Both the position numbers and the translations under genes were made by a program. The notes beneath the pieces are model-generated. The model ran no database searches. It was not told the origin of the DNA and saw nothing but the letters and a program-made list of their open reading frames with translations. From Phascolomyces articulosus (lineage: Eukaryota; Mucoromycota; Mucoromycetes; Mucorales; Lichtheimiaceae): 64,000 nucleotides of DNA. The stretch covers positions 1,240,001-1,304,000 of the forward strand of contig JAIXMP010000007.1 in NCBI GenBank assembly GCA_025677815.1. Direction: 5' to 3'. Of the stretch, positions 1 through 12,776 are shown in pieces; position 1 is the first letter of the stretch, and each line of letters starts with the position of its first letter.

Positions 1-3000
1 TAATGCTTCCATATCTTTGTTTTGTTCTTCCATAGTAGTATCATCGTCATTTTGTTGATGATGATGTTGTTGTTGTGAAGGGACCCGACCCTGTGCGTGC
101 ATTTGACCGATACGGAACATGGCCTCGGCATCTTGGGTTTTTTCAGCCGACCGGAGATACCATTCTAAAGCACATCGATCATCTTGTTCAGTACCAAGAC
201 CTAATTCATGGCATTGACCCAAAGAATTATAAGCGTCAACACAGTTGTCATTTTGAGCACATGCCAACAATTCCTAAAAGTGAAGAATTAGAATATGTTT
301 TGGATAATAAGAATAAATATGGGTATAAAATAAATATTTTTTTTGTTTGGTTTTTTCGGTCAATACTAATTGAATATGGAAAAATAGAAAACTAAAAAAG
401 AATTTTGTTACTAAAATTACCTGATAACCAGCTTTAGGGTTTGCTTCAATCCCACCAAGACCGGCGATTTTATAACGAGCGCGCATGACGCGAGATAAAT
501 CATGATTGTGTTGAGCAGCTCGTTCATAAAGGCCCAAAGCTGCGGCAAATTGTTGTTGTGAATGCCAGGATTGTGCTGCTAAAAACATGGCTTCAACATG
601 ACCCATATCCGCTGCTTGTTCGAAACATCGAATGGCTAAGTCTTGCTGTGCTTGGCGTTTCTGGAAAAGAATTTCGGCATCTTCTTCAATTATCATAGCA
701 TCGACCGTATCGTCACCATAGTTTTGGGTTTGTTGTTGTTGTGGTTGCTGATCTTGCAATGTTGCATTCTTTTGATGAATTTTACCAAGCATTACCAGTG
801 ACTCGGGATCGCCCGAACGAACTGCTTCTTCTAATAGTGAAATGGCTTGGTCCACGGAAGTATGGGGTTCACCCGCTTCATTGGAAAGAACAACTTGTTG
901 GCCACTTAATGCAGCAGCTGCAGCGTTTTCTTGCTGAGTAATAGGAGAATCTTCTTCTGATTCAGATGTTCTTAACAGAAGTTTAGCCAAGGAGCGCATG
1001 GAAGGGACATGGCCTTGTCGAATTGATTTTTGCCACCATGCAATTGCAACGTCTTGGTCTCCATTTTCAAGGGCCATTTGACCTAGAGCCCAACTACTAG
1101 CAGGATGCTTAGTAGCAGAACGGGTAAACCAAACAACCGCCTCTCCCAAGTTGATGGGCATTGCATAGAGCCCACGCCAATACGCCATGCCCATATTGTA
1201 TTCGCCTTCAGGATGTTGCTCTTCAGCACTTGATTTGTAATACTTGAATGCTTCTATAGGATTAGGTTCTTCCATGCCTTGGCCTTGTTCAAACATTTGA
1301 GCAACGCGAACCATAGCATCCACATTGTCAGTCTTGTTGGCAGCTTCCAAATAATATTCGAGTGCCTTTTCCATATTGATGTCAGTACCATTTCCTTGAT
1401 AATAACAATTGGCAAGCCAGTAATAACAAGGAGGGAATTCATCATGCGTAGCAAGAAGATGGAGTGATTGGAAAGCCATTTCTTTGGTGATACCGTCTAA
1501 TTGTTGAATGACCACAGGTGAATTACTGGAAGGATCATAGTAATAGCCTAGAGTATATCGAGCAACCATAAGTTTAGAGTATTTTCCAGCTGACATTTCT
1601 GCTAAGCCATTATCTTGGGCTGCAAGTTTATATTGCATAAATGCTTCTTCATATTGTCCCTGGTATTGATAAACGCGAGCAGCAGCATAATAAGCACTAA
1701 AAATAAATTATATAAAACAGTATAAATGTATTTCTGGTTAGTACCGTTTTACTCGGCAAAAGAACATGCATAAAAAAAGAAACTCACGTGGATGCACCTA
1801 ATTGGACTGCTTGCTGATATAATTCCAAAGCACGTTGAGCTTTGGGTTCGACACCTCCAAGACCATTCTGGTAATAACTGCCAAGCATTAAGGTTGCACG
1901 GGGATCCTTTTGAGCTGCAGCTCTTTCAAACAGAATAAACGCTTGTTCATAATTTTGTGCGACGCCAAGACCTGAGTCATACAACATGCCTAATTCGCGT
2001 TGGGCACCAGCATCACCTTTGGTCGCTGCTTTTCTATACCAATGAATCATCATTTCACGTTTTCTTTGCTGAGCTTCCATTTGTTGACAGAATACTCGAA
2101 CAGCATTTTGATTATTTTCTGACGATGAAGATGATGGTTGTTCTTGAGGAGCAGAAGAAGTCATCATACGGTATAAAGTAGCAAGGGAAGCCATGGCAGG
2201 AACAAAACCTTTCTTTGCTGCAGTTTCAAAATAAATTTCTGCAAGACGATAATTGATACGGACACCACCTGCACCTTTGGCATAATAGAGACCTAAACTA
2301 TGACAAGCAACAGTATGACCCTTTTGAGCAGCTTTTTTGTACCATTTAAATGCTGCAGGACGATCGCGTTCAATACCTTGCCCATTGGAAAGCATAAATG
2401 CAACCTAAATTGACAAGATGAAAAAAATGAGTGAATATGACTCTTTTTTTTTCTACACCACCTGCGGTATGTAATAATAAAATTTACCTGGAATTGAGCA
2501 TCTGTATCATTTGTTTCTGCAGCACGCATATAATAATCAAAAGCTTGAACAGGGTTTGGGGGACAAACGTCTGGGATACCTTCTTCATAGCATGCAGCCA
2601 ACCAATAAAGTGGACCAGGTTCATTAGGAGCTTGATCAATCAATGTTTTCAACATATTGAATGCAGTGGCGGGATCTTTTGTGACACCTTCCCAACCATG
2701 TAAATGGTATCGAGCCACCATCAGCATAGCTTTACGACCAGCCACTGCGGCTGCTGTATCACCAACCAAATCGTTTGTTGTGTGGCTTGCAGCACGCACA
2801 AACCATTCGTAGGCATCTCGTAAGCGACCCATTTTTATTAATAACTGCGCCAAGACCAGCTGTGCTGCAGATTGGAATGGACTAGGTGAACGAACGGCCT
2901 TTTGATAATAACTCATGGCTTTGGCATAATTCATTTGGACTGCTGTACCTGTTTCATAACAGGAACCAAGAAGACATAGAGCATGGGCATCTCCTTGATT

Positions 3001-5038
3001 GGCAGCTGCTTGAAACCAATGAAATGCAGATTTTTCATCTTTGCGACCCATTAAACCTTGAGCTAACATGAGACCAATAATTCGTTGAGCAGGAGCAAAT
3101 CCACCACGAGCAGAACGAGCCAAGTATCGACCCGCTTCTTTGACATCTTTGGGTAATCCCATAGCACCCAAACGGTAATTGAGACCCACTAAATATTGAG
3201 CTTTTGGGTCATCCGCAGTAATGGCTGCGGTTTTGTAATAACTCATAGCTTGTTCCGGGTTACAAGGAACGCCTTGACCGTTTTCGTACATGATACCGAG
3301 TTTGAGTAGTCCTCGTGCATTATCCTAAAAATATAACATTTTTTTTGAGTCCCTGATTTTTTTTTTTTGGGTAATGCTGTAGATCACATCCAAATATTAA
3401 AAAAAAATTTTTTTACCATTTGTGCAGAACGATCAAGCCATTCTTTTCCTTGTTCATATAATTGTTGTTGGTCGATTAATAAAATACCCAAAGCAGATTG
3501 AGCATCTGCAAAATCTTGCTTTGCACTGGATAAAAAATATTCTTTGGCTTTTTCTATATTTTTATCGACACCAATGCCTTTTTCATAATAAACTCCGGAT
3601 ATATATTGACCATATCTGTACGTTTCATTGTTGTTATTGTGGGGGTGAGAAATATATATAAATATGCATGAATAATAGGTAATTTTTTTTTAAAGTTTAT
3701 AATTCCCACACAAATCATTCTCATCCCCTTAATGATACACAACAAACATACACACATACACACACAAACACATCACTTCTGTAACAATAAATTTGCTTAC
3801 TTGTTTCCATTATTGGCACTTTTTTCAAACCAGGAAAGAGCTTCAGGATGATTTTCCATGACACCTTGACCTTGAGCACACATTTCACCTAAACGATATT
3901 GTGCAAAACCAATGATCGGTTCATTCGGCATATTCAACTCAGCTGCAGCCTTGTACCAGCGAAGAGCATCTTTTTCTAATCGTCTTGAAGTTTTAATTTC
4001 TTCACGGTAATAATCGGCTAATGGATAATAAGCTTCCCAACAACCCATTTCTGCCAATCTTTTTAACTGGTCTAAACCAAGTGATCGATTGGAAGGTATA
4101 CCCCAACCATCCAATAAACATCTGGCTACCCATACCATGGCGGCTGGATCTTGAGTTTGCTGACTCCATGTTTGTGTAGCCTTGTAAAATTCGCAACGAT
4201 CATCCGGTGTACGAGTGGCTGCTGCTGCTTCATTTAAAACTACACTGGCTTGGTTTTGATGTTCAGATAAACGATCCAAAATTTCTTGTGTTTTTAAAGC
4301 GGCTTGTTGAATAGGTTGTCTTTTGGGATGAAGTTGGAGTGGAGGGATCAATGTAATAGTCTTATCTTGATGAAATAAGGATTGACGAGAAGCGGATGAA
4401 AAATCTGTAGCGGTGGTAATGGTGGAACAAGTGGCAGGATGATCAATTTGTGAAAAGACACCAGAGGATAAACAAACACTCACGCTATCATCACTTGAGG
4501 AAGCAAGTGAGATGGGTCTTTTGCTACGTTGTTTACTCCATGGTGATGTTGAACGACGATTTAACATGGCACTATTTCCACGATGATACTCGTTACTTCG
4601 TCGTTTTGGATATAAATGTTGTCCTAGTGATGCTGGTTGTTCTTGTTTTTCTTGTACAAGATCTTGTTGTTCTTGTTGTGATGGTGGCGATAGCAATGAG
4701 GGTGGTGTTGTAATAGTAGTATTGCCGTTATTGCTGTTGCTGTTACTATTACTATTACTGTTGTCACTGTTGTTGCTGTTACTATTACTATTACTGTTGT
4801 CACTGTTGTTGATGTTGCTTGTCGAGATATAATCTTCAGCGACAAGTCTTCCACTACTATTATTGATATTATTATTTACATTTGGATGACTATTATGATG
4901 GTTGTGATAATGATAACCGAGGGTATTAAAATGTCGTGAAAGTCGTTTTAATGTTCTTCCACTACTTCTTGATCCAGCAGTAGAAGTTGATCGAATACTG
5001 TGTCGTGAACTGCTGGGTTTGCTATGTTGCGATCCCAT
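1..5038 (-). CDS. Giant Sel1-repeat (HCP-like) protein with myristoylation-type N-terminus, 3' end outside window
   Basis: Six exons read on the minus strand: 5038-3801, 3615-3417, 3324-2488, 2404-1788, 1696-421 and 273 to the window edge. They join in frame for 1480 codons with no stop, so the protein is longer still. The start MGSQHSKPSS has Gly2 and Ser6, as expected for an N-myristoylation site. Residues 1 to about 280 are Ser/Asn/Gln-rich and probably disordered. From about residue 290 onward the chain is a long run of Sel1/TPR-like repeats with the pattern A..WY.KAA..G...A...LG..Y..G.G, interrupted by Ser/Asn and Gln inserts. Sel1 proteins are scaffolds; fungal relatives such as Skt5/Chs4 activate chitin synthase and others act in signalling. 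No catalytic motif is visible. Which Sel1 subfamily it belongs to cannot be decided here. A 1.7 kb AT-rich promoter region lies upstream. Confidence 0.85.
4726..4815. repeat. Asn/Ser-coding minisatellite inside the Sel1 gene
   Basis: A block of about 36 bp encoding NNSDNSNSNSNS on the minus strand occurs twice in tandem, within a longer Asn/Ser-rich stretch of exon 1. All changes keep the frame. It lies in the disordered N-terminal region and is a likely site of length variation between strains. Confidence 0.7.
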
Positions 5039-5579
5039 TACTTTTGTCGTTTGCCCTTTCCTTTTTTTTTATTATTCGATTTGGTATGATTTGTGAAAAA
5101 TTGTTTTGTTTAGGGGATCAGACACCACACCGAAAAAAAAATATTCACTCTTTTTATATATACGTTTTGAATGATAGATATGAATAAAAAATAAAAAGTT
5201 AAAAGAAGTTGATTTTTGAACAAGAAATAGAACCCATTAAAAAAGAAAAACGAAACGAAACGCCATGTCTTTTTTTTTTTTTAATAAACACTTTCTGTAT
5301 TTTTTTTACGCGCGAAAAATAGCAATTCCTTTCTGGGAACATATCAAAACATTCAAATACGGTAAATCATTCCCTCTTCTTCTTCTTCTTCCCCTCTCCC
5401 CCCCCAAAAAATACTTTGCCCATTTTCATCTTAATCAATAGTGTCATTCAAACTTCTTCTTCATCATCATCAATTACCACCATGACAAGAAGTGATACGA
5501 TTTTTTTTTGAAATGAGTTTTATTATTATTATTATATAAAAAAAGGGTCGGGCATCTTTTTTTTTATATAAAAAAAATG

Positions 5580-5616
<37 letters not shown>

Positions 5617-6039
5617 CTTTTGGAATAAACAGTGGCACCTTGAATGTATATTTTGGAGGTACAAGAAAGAAATGTTTATTTGGTTATGATAGCAAAAAGA
5701 TGAAAAGATATGTAAAATAAATAAACGGATGCTTTTTTTGAATCCAAAACGAGGACAAAATTTTAATTGTTGGCGTATTTTGTACATTTTACATTTTATA
5801 TTTCACACACGCATTTTATTATGAACATAAACAAAAGACTGCATGCAAATGCATACAAAAAAGAAATGCAAGTATTCATCATTGTGTAACCTTTGGAACA
5901 AATAATAATCATTGAAGGCGTTTTCCACATCATAAGTAGACCTTAGTTGACGAAAGCATTCATCATCTTCTTTATCTTAATTGTAATTTGGCCTTTTCTA
6001 ATATTTATAATTTGTTGTAGTTATATATAAATAAAGATG

Positions 6040-6071
<32 letters not shown>

Positions 6072-6704
6072 CAATAGGTCTATCATCATGTTTCGAACTA
6101 ACTAGTACATAAAGTATGGGAACAGATATACATACCTTGATGGTGTACAAAATGCGGCACTTGTAATGTACTACCTTGCACTTTTATGGATAAAATAAAG
6201 AACTTCCCATCACTTATTTTATATTATATATACCCATTTTTCGTTATATTTATTTCTATATAATATATGTATCATCTTCACTATTACCATGATGTAGTCC
6301 CAACAATAAAAAAGTTCTCACGTCATTTCAAGTATAATAATACAATAGGCAAGTATTATTGATATATCTGATAATCGCATAGAAGGATGATAGTTATTAT
6401 ACTATCCATGGATGGTACGTAAATAAAATATTATTTATTGACATAGTCGTCATCATCATCAGCACCAAGCACTCCGCCACTAACCTTCATACTTGTCAAA
6501 ATATAAACAAATACTCACTCCAAAAATAAATGTGGTTCCCCCGCTCACGACGTCTATCTTTTTTTTTATAATAACAAATGTACACATTAAATATTATGTC
6601 AATTCCAAAAGAAAATGTTTATTATTATTATTATACAATATGTGGAGGATGGGCAAGAATGAATAACAACAGAGTTTGTGCGTTAAATGCATGAAATTCC
6701 TTAT
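5039..6704. other. Intergenic, AT-rich, with microsatellites
   Basis: This spans the promoter of the Sel1 gene and the 3' flank of the esterase gene. It holds an (ATT)n run at 5581-5613, an (AT)n run at 6042-6070 and several poly-T tracts. I see no coding signal on either strand. Confidence 0.6.
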
Positions 6705-9019
6705 TTAGACACCATGTTGTTGATGATGAGTTTTCAATTGATTGACAGCTGCTTCTACCAGTTTTAATCTTTCACTTAAACTATTTCTAGCTAATCGTTC
6801 CTGCCAATCATCCCATTTAGTTCCATCTTGAAATGATGATAATAATTTTTGTTTAGTATCTGTAACATCCCCGCGTGGTGACACAGTGTGAATCTGAATG
6901 CCTTGTTGAGTCGTTTCCTTTTTGTTATTGTTGTCATCATCACCTTCTTTGGTCACCAAGGGTGATTCGGGAGTAGCATCACGTACAAAATTGGCTAATC
7001 GTTTAATCGCTGTTGTGGAGGCTCTTGTAGGTAAAATGATTTGAAATACGTGTGGTTGATCAACATACATTTCTAATCTGACATTCGTTGGTTTGAGTGA
7101 CTGTTGTTGTTCATCATTATGATCTTTGATGCCATCATCACCCCTCACTTGTTTTTTTGTATTACAAGTAAAAGATGAACATGTATCACTAGCTAGTAGT
7201 GCAGCATAAATAGCTTCATCATGTAGTCTTTCCGCTGTTCCCGTTTGAATTAACAATTTTGGCAATCCTTGTAAATTTTTCTTATCAAAAACAGGACTGA
7301 CAAGTGGATGTTTCAATGCCTTGTTATCTGCATAAAATTGAAAACGATCCATATCATTACCAAAAGACGATTCAATGATATTTTCATGAGCTGATGTATT
7401 TTTAAGAGGTGGTAAAAGGGTATAATCTTGCGCTTCTGAGGGAGCATGCTTGAAACCTGTGGATGGTAAATAATCTGTTGAAATATTGGTGACAATGGAT
7501 TCAAGACTATGTGTTAAATCCACCCTATAATTGTAAAGATGTATATGTAAGTGATTATAAAATTCTTTTTAAATTCCTTAGGTTCCTTAAGTTCGAGGCT
7601 TTTTGGCATCTCCTTATTTAGATGCATAAAATGATCTGTATAAACATACCACGGCGATAATGTCATTGCACCCCCTGGAAGTGGTAAGCCAGCATCACGG
7701 AGTGCTAAAAGTAATGAAAATGTCAATCCACCACCAGCAGAATCTTTTTTAAAAAAATATGTAAAATATTGACCAGCGTATAATATTATAGTTAGTAAAG
7801 AAAATGGGAGACGATTCTTTTTTATATATATAACAAAAAAATAGATGTGACTCACCTCCAGCAACAACAATGGATTCAGGGTCGATCGGTTCAATTCCTT
7901 CTGGAGGATCTACCATGTATAAATATGCTGCTAATGCATCCTCCACTGCTACTGGAAAGGGGTGCTGTGGAGCCAATCGATAGTTTATCGCAAATACTTG
8001 AGCATCTGACAACTTTTTATAAGCAATGCAATAAATAAATAAATAAAAGCCAATGAGAATGATGATGTTTATATATCATGTGTAGATAGCAGTGGTTATG
8101 GTAGTCATAGTTAAAAGTATAGTGTGTGAATTCTTCTAATATATTATAAACTAACCTTTGCAAGTCTTGCTGATAAATTTCGATAAAGTCCATAGGAACC
8201 CAAATAATAAGCCCCACCATGAAGGTAAAAAATGGTTCGTTTATTTTTGAGTGGTAACACTGACTTGTTATTATTGTTACCAACATTACTAGTACCATGG
8301 TCATCGTTCTTGATAGCCTTTTTCGGTGTCATCCATTCACCTTTTAATTCCTTGGCTCTTTTTTTATCGTTTTTCCAATCCCAGCCAATAACATGCTCAT
8401 CTTGTGCATTAAATAAACATCCGAGATGATTGCCAGCACGCACTCGATAATCATTGGGAACAATGACTTTACGTCGTTTCATATCAGATGGTACAGGTGT
8501 TCCTTTGATAGTAGATAACCGTTGCAAATCTTCTACAGTTTTACTACTGGAACGTTTCAATAAATCGGATATAATGGCAATGGCTAGGTCAAATGTAAGT
8601 GACCATGATTTTGCAGGTGGTCCTAATTATTATTTACGTGTATTGTGTTATACAAAAAAACGTTTTAATGCCATTTTTTTCACATATGATAATTGTATTA
8701 CACAAAAATTATGTTGGGTGTAAAACTGTTGTGGCTCGAAGAATATTTCAAGGAAGACCAACAACAACTGTAATTTATATATCCAACATGAATGATGGAT
8801 GTGTATAAGTATAATGTAGCTCGTACCTTTAGCATAATGGCGATAAATGGTAGAAGTGACAACGGGCATTGGTGGTATCAAATGTCCCCACAACTTGGGT
8901 GGTATTCCAGTGGTTGGGTCTTTTTTCTTTGCATGAGCAGCCACTTGACTCTTTTGAAGTGATATTTTATTACGTTCGGTACGAAGCAATCGATGATGGA
9001 TCTTTTTAACCGTCGTCAT
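6705..9019 (-). CDS. HSL-family alpha/beta hydrolase (esterase/lipase, Abhydrolase_3)
   Basis: Five exons (9019-8827, 8622-8156, 8012-7856, 7743-7650, 7524-6705) give 576 residues. The start is the ATG opening [10 protein letters not shown]; upstream in-frame sequence has no ATG. Hormone-sensitive-lipase hallmarks are in order: HGGAYY (oxyanion hole), [11 protein letters not shown], then GDSAGG with the nucleophile Ser, whose Gly codon is split by intron 3. The C-terminal part has [14 protein letters not shown] where the acid sits and DQPHVFQ with the catalytic His. The acid position carries Glu where most family members have Asp. Known relatives hydrolyse short-chain esters, for example fungal steryl acetyl hydrolases; the substrate here is unknown. 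A low-complexity Asn/Lys insert lies before the oxyanion motif and another between the acid and the His. No clear signal peptide is visible, so it is probably intracellular or membrane-associated. Confidence 0.9.
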
Positions 9020-10720
9020 GGTATTAATGTTATTAATTAATATCAAGCAAAAAAAAAAAAAGGGAACTAAGGGAAAAAGAGTTTAATAAAAAAAAAAAAA
9101 AAGAAAAAAGAAGGGTGAAAAATAGAACAACTTTGTTGTTTCCGTAATGGAATAAAACTCCCCCACCAAAATACAGATTAACCCGAATACAGATATAAAG
9201 GAGATTGAATTTGATGGCGACACCTTTACATCGGCCCGATCGAACTGATTTTTCTTCAGTTATGTCTTGTCTAATTGTCTCAAACATTTCAGCATAATAT
9301 GGTTAAAACATGAATAAAAAGAATGTGTATATTTTATATAATATTTAATGTCATCCTTCTTGTAGGGTAATATAAAAAAAACTCATTTATATCATTGCAT
9401 ATACCCGAACAAAACAATGAAAATTGTTTTATACGTACAGTAATGCACCTCATCATTTGAGAGTCTACATATATATATATATATATTTGTTGTTGATTGT
9501 TGTATTTGATTGTTATTTTGAACTATTCTAAGCTATGATTTTGGGTTATCCACTTTTATATTAATTATAATGATTTCTACCTGTTACAAATTATATTAAC
9601 AAGATTAGAAAAAGTGGTGGGATGACGAGAAGGGTAATACACCTCGTATGATCATCAATGAACAATCACAAATAGGAAAGGTAATTATAACAGGAAAAAG
9701 CATATATGAACATCACACTCTGCATGCAATGTCACCAATCAATAATAAAAAGAGATGAATACAAACATAACATTCAAGCATGTTTCCACTCAAAATGTCT
9801 CATGGTAGTCTTCTTTCATCATTTAGAATGATAATAGTATAGAGACCGATTCTACTCTTATCATTTCCCAAAGATGACATGCTTGGTGGAGTAATATCCT
9901 TTGGTCCTTGAATTTTTCTGGGCAACCTATTTGTATTTCATGTATTTTTTTTAATCAGTATCACGAAATAGCAGTAACATCCCTCGAGTTCCAATAACAA
10001 TTACAATTTTACATTCTTCAATTTCATCGGAATTGATATACCCTGATTATGTGAGATGACAAGTTCATAATAACTCATTGAGAAGTCAGATATCCGTATA
10101 ACCACACAAAATAAGCTTTCGGTTGTTCAAAGAGCCTGAAGGGAACCAATATACGGTGGTAAGCTGTGCTAATGTAACAAGAGTAACATTAACAGAAAAT
10201 CTTTTTTTTTGGTTAAAGTGTATGAACATGAAAGATGAGGAATTTAAAGGAAGTAGGATAATGATACAGTATTATTTTGACATTTTACAAACTACTATAA
10301 CATACGCTTGTTCTCCACTCACACGAAAAAAAATGTCGCCATAGACTATCAGAGGGTACCAGCAAATAAACACAGGTATAAATGAGTTTTAAGCACATTG
10401 GATGAGGGGTAAAGTGAATAATATATTTATAAAGGGGATGACTTTTTTTTGTAGTCTTGAGAGCATGGAGTTATCCAATTCGGTCATGATATCATGATCC
10501 ACTCACTCTTATCCATTGACATATGTATACTCGAATCTTAAATATACCCACGTACCAAATATGTTACTTATAGATCCTATCAATAAGTATCTAGTGAATA
10601 CGCTAGTCTCTAAGAACTATGTAAGGAACATTAATTCGAGACAAGAATATATTTATTACTACTATTGCTGCTGTTACTGCTTATTATTTTATTAAATCTT
10701 ATTTCTTGTTTTAATTACAG
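9020..10720. other. Intergenic, no supported gene
   Basis: AT-rich sequence upstream of the esterase gene, with a short (AT)n run near 9472-9486. An open stretch near 10080-10345 on the plus strand has a possible donor after TACGGTG at about 10160 and could be an upstream exon of the orphan exons that follow, but the frames do not join convincingly. Confidence 0.4.
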
Positions 10721-11003
10721 GGAACGTGGTGGATGCAGCTGGCACTATTCCTATCATGAATCCCAAACAGATAAAAAATTCTGATGTACAGTTTCTATAT
10801 TACCAATGGTAAGTTGTTAGAATTAAGGGCTGGATAGTCAATACATTAAGGCATCTATCAAGCTAAATCAATATACTGACTGTAGTTTTATTTTTTCTAA
10901 CAGTTCAGAAAATATACACGATAAAGTCTTCCCATTAGATCTTGAATTTTCTGAATCTACATACTCTCATTATTTCCTTGGTCATTTATGTGCCTTGTTG
11001 TGA
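10721..11003 (+). CDS. Orphan 3' terminal exon pair of an unidentified gene
   Basis: Two exons share one reading frame. Exon 10721-10808 follows a pyrimidine-rich stretch ending TTACAG and ends TG|GTAAGT. Exon 10904-11003 follows a TACTGAC branch-like site, a T-rich tract and AACAG, and ends with TGA. The intron is 95 bp. Together they encode about 62 residues, starting NVVDAAGTIPIMNPKQ and ending YFLGHLCALL. I do not recognise the family. No upstream exon with the right phase was found, so this may be the 3' end of a real gene, a relic of one, or chance. It ends 206 bp before the PYM start codon. Confidence 0.35.
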
Positions 11004-11209
11004 AAAAATAAACAGATTTCCTATAAAAAGGTTGTGTGTATATATTTATTGAAGATTATATAAATGACAAGCAGGAATGTATTACATAAATCCCCTGTTT
11101 GGGTGCAGAATTCAATTCCCTACCCTCTCTTTGCATATTTTTTTTCTCACCTTTGAAAACGAATAAAAGATCCAATCAACAAAAAAAAAGGAATAATAAT
11201 TAATTAATA

Positions 11210-11650
11210 ATGACAGATCCCAATCCAACCGATGCAGGCATCATTACAGTAGGTGAGGAACGATGGATTCCTGGATCGAGACGGCCCGACGGGTCCTATC
11301 GACCCGCTCGTAAAGTTAGGGCTGGTTTCACTCCATTAGAAGATGTACAACGATATGCATCACCAAAGGCAAGACAACAAGCAGAACAAGAAAGACAACG
11401 ACAATTAGAACAAGATCAGAAACAGCAACAACAAAAACCAATCAAAGAAGCTAAACCCCATACACAACCTGCCCCTTCTACGGATAGTACACCTGAAGAA
11501 AGAAAAATTCGAAACTTGCAAAAGAAAATCAGACAAATAGAAGAATTGGAACAAAAGTTGATCAAAGGTGAACCACTTAATGATGCTCAACGTGATAAAG
11601 TGAAAAAAGGCAAGGCACTACGAGAAGAATTAGCTCAACTATCATCATAA
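11210..11650 (+). CDS. PYM1: PYM homologue, partner of Y14-Mago (EJC disassembly factor)
   Basis: Single exon, 146 residues. The N-terminus carries the WIBG/PYM motif: WIPGSRRPDGSYRPARKVR followed by AGFTP.EDV.RY, matching the conserved R.PDGT.RK..RVK.GY.P.EDV pattern that binds the Mago-Y14 dimer. A Gln/Glu-rich linker (about residues 55-80) leads to a C-terminal helical region, residues 98-146 (KKIRQIEELEQKL ... ALREELAQL), which resembles the C-terminal helix of animal PYM that contacts the small ribosomal subunit. In animals PYM is cytoplasmic and removes exon junction complexes from mRNA. Its presence fits an intron-rich fungus that has kept the EJC, unlike budding yeast. The assignment is strong; the function in this fungus is inferred from the family. 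Confidence 0.92.
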   Translation: MTDPNPTDAGIITVGEERWIPGSRRPDGSYRPARKVRAGFTPLEDVQRYASPKARQQAEQERQRQLEQDQKQQQQKPIKEAKPHTQPAPSTDSTPEERKIRNLQKKIRQIEELEQKLIKGEPLNDAQRDKVKKGKALREELAQLSS

Positions 11651-11932
11651 TCACTGCACTCGTCAATAGCATAAATCATTATTATTATAACAAGAAATAT
11701 ACAAATATATTGACTGGATGTATAAACACGTTTATTATAAACAAATTCAAATTTTTGTTTTTTACTTTATATATAAAAATTGCTTATTTTCCTTGGTTCT
11801 GATATAAAGAATATAAACATGGTCCGGATTCTGATTCCTTTATATATAATCTGTGAAAAAGAACATGAAGTCTTTCTTTTGCATTTTCTTTAAATAAAGT
11901 TTACTTTCTTTATCTGAGGAATCGTTAGGATC

Positions 11933-12776
11933 ATGCGTCCTCCACCTTTTCTTGATACTGATAGAGAATCATGGAATGATTTCATGTATCCCGAAGACGA
12001 TATTTGGGGTAGCCCAGTATGTGAATAACTCTTTTTTTTTGTGTGTATGTTGGATGTCAAAAAATATCAACTTTTTAATTAATTCATTTTTCTCTTTCTT
12101 TATATATTTACAGATGGAAGAACCACCTTATGGATGGGAAAGAATAGATGAGGATCCATTCATGGATATGGTAGGTCCACCACCACCTCATGATGTAGAA
12201 GCTGCAAAACATAGAAAAAAGAAAGATCATCATCATCACGAAAAAGAAAAACATGCAACAGCACCCTCAACGGATACGCATCATCATCATGACGAACATG
12301 AAGAAATAGCAGCTACATCTTCATCCGTCATAAGTAGCAGTAGTAGTACAACTACACCAAATGCCCCACCATCACCTACAGCACCTGCGGGTGTTCCATT
12401 ACCACCTGCTCAACAGCACAATGCAATACTACCCGAAGAACCAACCAAATCATCTCTTATTGAATCTCCTGTTCTTGTCAGCAGCTCTCCGTCTCCTCCC
12501 TCTAGTCCAATGATGCCATCAAATGGCGAAGGAAATGAAAAACCTGTCAATAACGAAGCAGAGGTACCCACATCCTATGTTATCTCTACTGTTTATGCAG
12601 TCAATACAATTATGCCCGGTTCTTATCCACGTATTGATTATAATGAAATTGATTATGGTCAGCTTGGTCAAATTGGTGTATTTGCAGATGATGGATCGCA
12701 TGGATTTCACGTTATGTCTTTTTGGAGTTCATTTGTTGTTGCTTTTGCCGTTCTTTTCATGTTACGCGTTATTTGA
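11933..12776 (+). CDS. Tail-anchored low-complexity protein of unknown function
   Basis: Two exons (11933-12016, 12114-12776) joined in phase 0 give 248 residues. The start is MRPPPFLDTDRESW. Exon 2 begins MEEPPYGWERIDEDPF, vaguely like the first strand of a WW domain but too short to claim one. The middle is rich in His, Lys, Ser, Thr and Pro and probably disordered. The last 20 or so residues, SFWSSFVVAFAVLFMLRVI, form one hydrophobic helix ending two residues after an Arg, which is typical of tail-anchored proteins of the ER or mitochondrial outer membrane. A more ordered block precedes it (YVISTVYAVNTIMPGSYPRI). I do not recognise the family. Membrane topology is inferred from hydrophobicity only. 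Confidence 0.75.

Noticed and set aside
5581..6070. ATT and AT repeats considered as array-like structures
   Set aside because: Simple microsatellites, not spaced repeats.
10123..10344. Open frame of 73 codons
   Set aside because: It begins without ATG and reads through a T-run; only its first part (before about 10160) is plausible as an exon.
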